Shown here: positions 13,860 through 16,788 of the stretch, piece after piece
How positions within the stretch are numbered: the first letter of the stretch is position 1
How the letters are laid out: every line of letters starts with the position of its first letter
Assembly: GCA_050743385.1 (NCBI GenBank)
Contig: JBOGFJ010000093.1
Coordinates: forward strand, 1 to 16,788
Reading direction: 5' to 3'
Origin: JACDBD01 sp050743385
Lineage (GTDB): Bacteria > Actinomycetota > Acidimicrobiia > IMCC26256 > JACDBD01
Length of the DNA stretch: 16,788 nucleotides
The notes under the pieces: model-generated
Databases searched by the model: none
What the model saw: only the letters and a program-made list of their open reading frames with translations
Told to the model about the DNA's origin: nothing
Translations under genes and position numbers: made by a program

Positions 13860-14632
13860 GCACGCTCACGCCGGCCGCGCCCGTCGACGACGTGGTCGCC
13901 TCGATCGAGCGAGACGGCTACGCGGTCGTCGAGGGACTGCTCGACCGCGAAGAGACGGCGGCCATCCGCGTGGAGCTGAGCCGGATCCTGGCCGACGTAC
14001 CCACCGGGCGGAACGCGTTCGAGGGGTATCGCACGAAGCGCATCTACGCGATCTTCGCCAAGACGCGCGCCCTCGACGGCGCCGCCACCCATCCACTGGT
14101 GCTCGGCGCCCTCGACCACGTGCTCGGCGAGCACTATCTCCTGAGCGCGCCCACCGGGATCGAGATCGGCCCCGGCGAGGTCGCCCAGGTGCTGCACAGC
14201 GACGACGCCATCTACCCGGTCACGCAGCCACACCCCGAGTTGGTGACGAATGTGATGTGGGCGTTCGACGATTTCACTGCGACCAACGGGGCGACCCGCG
14301 TGGTGGCCGGGAGCCACCGCGGCGCCCTCGCGCAGGCGGGGCCCGAAACGCCGACGGTGGCGGCCGAGATGCCGGCGGGCTCGGCCATGATCTATGTCGG
14401 TTCGGTCTGGCACGGCGGCGGTGCCAACCGCACCGATCGGGCGCGCCTGGGCGTCGCGATCGAGTACATCGCCGGCTGGCTGCGCCCGCAGGAGACGCAG
14501 CTCCTCGCGGTGCCGCCCGACACCGCGCGGACGTTGCCGCCGCGGCTCCAGGAGCTGCTCGGCTACGACGTGTACCCGCCCTTCGTCGGTTACGTCGACG
14601 GCCGCCACCCTCGCCGCGTCCTCGACACATAA
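13856..14632 (+). CDS. Phytanoyl-CoA dioxygenase (PhyH) family Fe(II)/2-oxoglutarate oxygenase
   Basis: The 258-residue enzyme starts at a GTG overlapping the dehydrogenase stop (GTGA). The iron triad is visible: His114-Ser-Asp116 in VLHSDDAIYP and His186 in VWHGGGANRT. Arg197, eleven residues after the distal His, is placed to bind 2-oxoglutarate. FERDGY-like opening residues (IERDGYAVVEGLLDREE) are typical of the family. PhyH enzymes hydroxylate acyl-CoAs or varied small molecules, so the substrate is open. Coupling to an SDR suggests hydroxylation and then oxidation (or the reverse) on one substrate. The hydrolase and acyltransferase genes downstream hint at a lipid, which is inference. 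A longer start at 13823 would overlap the dehydrogenase by 37 nt and is not needed. Confidence 0.88.
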   Translation: MSTLTPAAPVDDVVASIERDGYAVVEGLLDREETAAIRVELSRILADVPTGRNAFEGYRTKRIYAIFAKTRALDGAATHPLVLGALDHVLGEHYLLSAPTGIEIGPGEVAQVLHSDDAIYPVTQPHPELVTNVMWAFDDFTATNGATRVVAGSHRGALAQAGPETPTVAAEMPAGSAMIYVGSVWHGGGANRTDRARLGVAIEYIAGWLRPQETQLLAVPPDTARTLPPRLQELLGYDVYPPFVGYVDGRHPRRVLDT

Positions 14633-14682
14633 CCGCCACTTGCACACCGCGGTCTGCTATCCCGTTACGCGGGGGAACCGTC

Positions 14683-15600
14683 ATGGTGCAGGTGATCGGG
14701 TACACGCTCGGCCGGGTCTCGGCGGAGACGCTGCCGCCCGGCCGTCCCGTCGAGCTCGCGGGACGGGGGACGACTTTCGTCTACGACCAGCCCGGACCGC
14801 GCGGCGCACCCACCCTCGTGCTGCTCCACGGCCTCGGCGCCACCGGGGCGCTCAACTGGTTCCCCTCCTTCGGGCCGTTGTCGCAACGCTTCCGCGTCGT
14901 CGCCGTCGATCTCCGGGGCCACGGCCGGGGCATCCCGCTCGCGGGCACCTTCCGCCTCGCCGACTGCGCCGATGATCTCGCCGCACTCGCCGACGCCCTC
15001 GACGTCGAACGGGTCATACCCGTCGGCTACTCCCTCGGCGGCCCGATCGCGCAACTGCTGTGGTATCGCCATCGCGATCGCGTCGACGGAATGGTGTTGT
15101 GCGCAACGAGCCGCAACTTCGGCGGCACGCCTGTAGAGCGGTGCATGTACGCCGGCCTCGGTGGCGCGGTGTTCGCGTTGCAGGCAGCCCGTCGACTGCC
15201 GTGGTTCCGGCGCGGACCACGGTCGGCCGACGCGATCGAGGCCGCCGCGCTCGACGGGATGCGCCTCCCGCGCTGGGCGCTCGACGAGCTACGCCGGTGC
15301 AGCCCGGCCGCGTTCATGGCTGCGGCGCACGCGATCGGCCGTTTCACCTCCCACGAGTGGATCGGCGAGGTCGACGTACCGACGGCCGTGGTCGTCACCG
15401 CGAAGGACCGCCTGGTCTCGCCCGCCCGCCAGCTGAAGCTGGCGCAGTCCATCCCCGGCGCCACCATCCATCCCGCGCACACCGACCACGCGGCCTGCGT
15501 GCTCGGCGCCCGCCGGTTCGTGCCCGCGCTCGTGGCGGCATGCGACTCGGTAGCCGACCGCCTACCGGCGCGCGTGGGAGCGAGGGCCACTTCTGGGTAA
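14683..15600 (+). CDS. Alpha/beta hydrolase
   Basis: The 305-residue enzyme has the alpha/beta hydrolase triad: nucleophile Ser117 in VGYSLGG, Asp242 in VVTAKDRLVSP, and His269 in HTDHAACVL. The oxyanion-hole motif VLLHGLGATG and VAVDLRGHGRG precede the nucleophile. The substrate could be an ester, lactone or thioester; the sequence alone does not decide. There is no signal peptide. The ATG at 14683 follows a GGGGGA ribosome-like site by 6 nt; the frame is open further upstream but runs over the dioxygenase gene. It lies 50 nt after the dioxygenase and 35 nt before the acyltransferase, all rightward. An acyl-hydrolase beside a WS/DGAT gene is a common actinobacterial pairing for storage lipid turnover. 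Confidence 0.9.
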   Translation: MVQVIGYTLGRVSAETLPPGRPVELAGRGTTFVYDQPGPRGAPTLVLLHGLGATGALNWFPSFGPLSQRFRVVAVDLRGHGRGIPLAGTFRLADCADDLAALADALDVERVIPVGYSLGGPIAQLLWYRHRDRVDGMVLCATSRNFGGTPVERCMYAGLGGAVFALQAARRLPWFRRGPRSADAIEAAALDGMRLPRWALDELRRCSPAAFMAAAHAIGRFTSHEWIGEVDVPTAVVVTAKDRLVSPARQLKLAQSIPGATIHPAHTDHAACVLGARRFVPALVAACDSVADRLPARVGARATSG

Positions 15601-15635
15601 TACGCTCGAGGCCCGCGTCAGAGTGGAGGGGGCCC

Positions 15636-16788
15636 ATGGAGCGGCTCAGCGGGCTGGATGCGGCGTTCCTCTATCTCGAGACGCCCAGCCATCACATGCA
15701 CGTGTCGATGGTGGCGATGTTCGATGCGTCGACCGTGCCTGGCGGCTACTCCTTCGAGAAGGTGCGGGGAGTCATCGAGGAGCGGCTCCCCATGATCCCG
15801 ATGTTCCGCCGCCGGCTCGTCGAGGTGCCGTTCCGCCTGCACCACCCGATCTGGGTCGACGACCCCGACTTCGACCTCGACTACCACCTGCGCCGCATCG
15901 GCGCCCCCGCGCCGGGTGGGATCGAGGAGCTCTGCGAGCTCGCGAGCGAGTTCACCAGCCGTCAGCTCGACCGCACGCGTCCACTCTGGGAGCTGTGCAT
16001 CGTCGAGGGATTGCGCGACGACCGCATCGGCGTGCTCGCCAAGGTGCACCATTCGAGCGTCGACGGCGTCTCCGGCGCCGAGGTGATGGTCCACCTCTTC
16101 GATCTCGAGCCTGCGCCCGCACCCAAGGAACCACCTGCCGACGCCGAACCGCCGACACCCGAGCGGGTCCCGTCCGACCTCGAGCTCGTGAGCTACGCGG
16201 CATGGTCTCTGGCGCGGACCCCCTTCCGCATCGCGGCGAAGCTGCCGGGCACGGTCCGGTCGTTCGTCGACGTGGTCCGCCGGCGGCGCCGCAGCGAGGG
16301 CCCGAGCGCGGCGACGCCCTTCGCCGCTCCGCGCACGTCGCTGAACGCCGCGATCACGCCCCACCGGAGGGTGGCGGCGGTCACGTTGCCCTTCGACGAG
16401 GTGAAGTCGGTGAAGCGAGCGATGGGCTGCACCGTCAACGATGTCGTCCTCGCGCTGTGCTCCGGAGCCCTGCGGCGCTACCTCGATACCCGCGGCGAGC
16501 TCCCGTCGCAGCCGCTGATCGCGGTCGTGCCGATCTCGGTTCGCGACCAGGACGTTCCGTCGGCGGGCAGCAACCAGGTGTCGGCGATCTTCACGTCGCT
16601 CGCCACCGACCGCACCGATCCCACCGACCGCCTCGAGGCCATCGCCGCCGTCACCCGGGCCGCCAAGCAGGAGCACCACACGATCGGCGCCAAGATGCTC
16701 CAGGACTGGGCCGAGTTCGCGGCACCTGCGGTGTTCACCCGGGCGTCCCGGCTGTACTCGAGCATGAGCCTCGCCGATCGACACCGGC
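15636..16788 (+). CDS. Wax ester synthase/diacylglycerol acyltransferase (WS/DGAT), 3' end outside window
   Basis: The reading frame is open from ATG 15636 to the window edge, 384 codons of a family usually about 450-480 residues long. GGAGG lies 6 nt before the start. Family landmarks are LSGLDAAFLYLETPSHHMHV at the N-terminus, PLWEL at residues 116-120, the catalytic HHSSVDG at 138-144 (HHxxxDG), and VNDVVLALCSGALRRYL plus SNQVSAIFTSLATD in the second domain. The enzyme joins an acyl-CoA to a fatty alcohol or diacylglycerol, making wax esters or triacylglycerol at the membrane or lipid body surface. A TACGCT box at 15601-15606 may give it its own promoter. Which acceptor it prefers cannot be read here. 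Confidence 0.93.
   Translation, partial: MERLSGLDAAFLYLETPSHHMHVSMVAMFDASTVPGGYSFEKVRGVIEERLPMIPMFRRRLVEVPFRLHHPIWVDDPDFDLDYHLRRIGAPAPGGIEELCELASEFTSRQLDRTRPLWELCIVEGLRDDRIGVLAKVHHSSVDGVSGAEVMVHLFDLEPAPAPKEPPADAEPPTPERVPSDLELVSYAAWSLARTPFRIAAKLPGTVRSFVDVVRRRRRSEGPSAATPFAAPRTSLNAAITPHRRVAAVTLPFDEVKSVKRAMGCTVNDVVLALCSGALRRYLDTRGELPSQPLIAVVPISVRDQDVPSAGSNQVSAIFTSLATDRTDPTDRLEAIAAVTRAAKQEHHTIGAKMLQDWAEFAAPAVFTRASRLYSSMSLADRHR

Noticed and set aside
14640..14645. TTGCAC as a -35 for the hydrolase gene
   Set aside because: No acceptable -10 hexamer occurs 16-18 nt downstream.
14257..14682. N-terminal extension of the alpha/beta hydrolase and of the dehydrogenase (from 12474)
   Set aside because: Both extensions lie over neighbouring coding regions in other frames and are Arg-rich; family-length proteins begin at 14683 and 12975.

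Overview
High-GC actinobacterial chromosome segment of ordinary housekeeping character. Long-form SerA, a type-1 LeuA of 514 residues, a 'sunset'-type membrane protein, a wax ester synthase/diacylglycerol acyltransferase and several start codons lying 7-10 nt behind a TANNNT-like box all fit Actinobacteria. The class Acidimicrobiia is my best guess, but that placement is inference. I see no tRNA, rRNA, CRISPR array, insertion sequence or prophage gene.

Layout. Positions 1-1094 hold three rightward genes of unknown function: a Pro-rich C-terminal fragment, a 191-residue protein, and a 39-residue ORF joined to it by a TGATG overlap. Positions 1102-3474 hold a leftward unit: a promoter, a 13-codon leader peptide with a Leu-Leu-Leu run, a hairpin, an intrinsic terminator, then leuA and a SAM methyltransferase overlapping leuA by 4 nt. 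This looks like a leucine attenuator. A small 'sunset'-domain membrane protein diverges from it. Positions 4102-6894 hold a leftward aminotransferase-serA operon. A D-alanyl-D-alanine carboxypeptidase homologue (6956-8218) diverges from that operon and has lost its catalytic serine and its KTG motif. Next come a leftward DEAD-box RNA helicase, a rightward pair (zinc-binding CxxC protein and an endonuclease/exonuclease/phosphatase enzyme), and a leftward pair (flavin disulfide oxidoreductase, then a GH73-like lipoprotein). The window ends in a rightward lipid-type series: short-chain dehydrogenase, PhyH-type dioxygenase, alpha/beta hydrolase and a truncated WS/DGAT acyltransferase.

The genes cover branched-chain and serine amino acid synthesis (leuA, serA, aminotransferase), cell wall (carboxypeptidase homologue, glucosaminidase) and lipid metabolism (right end). 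Most notable are the leuA attenuator with a probably leaderless leader peptide, the carboxypeptidase pseudoenzyme, and a modular 3' element of about 110-140 nt. That element occurs twice, each copy starting within about 6 nt of a stop codon at a convergent junction, and its hairpin shows one compensatory base-pair change.
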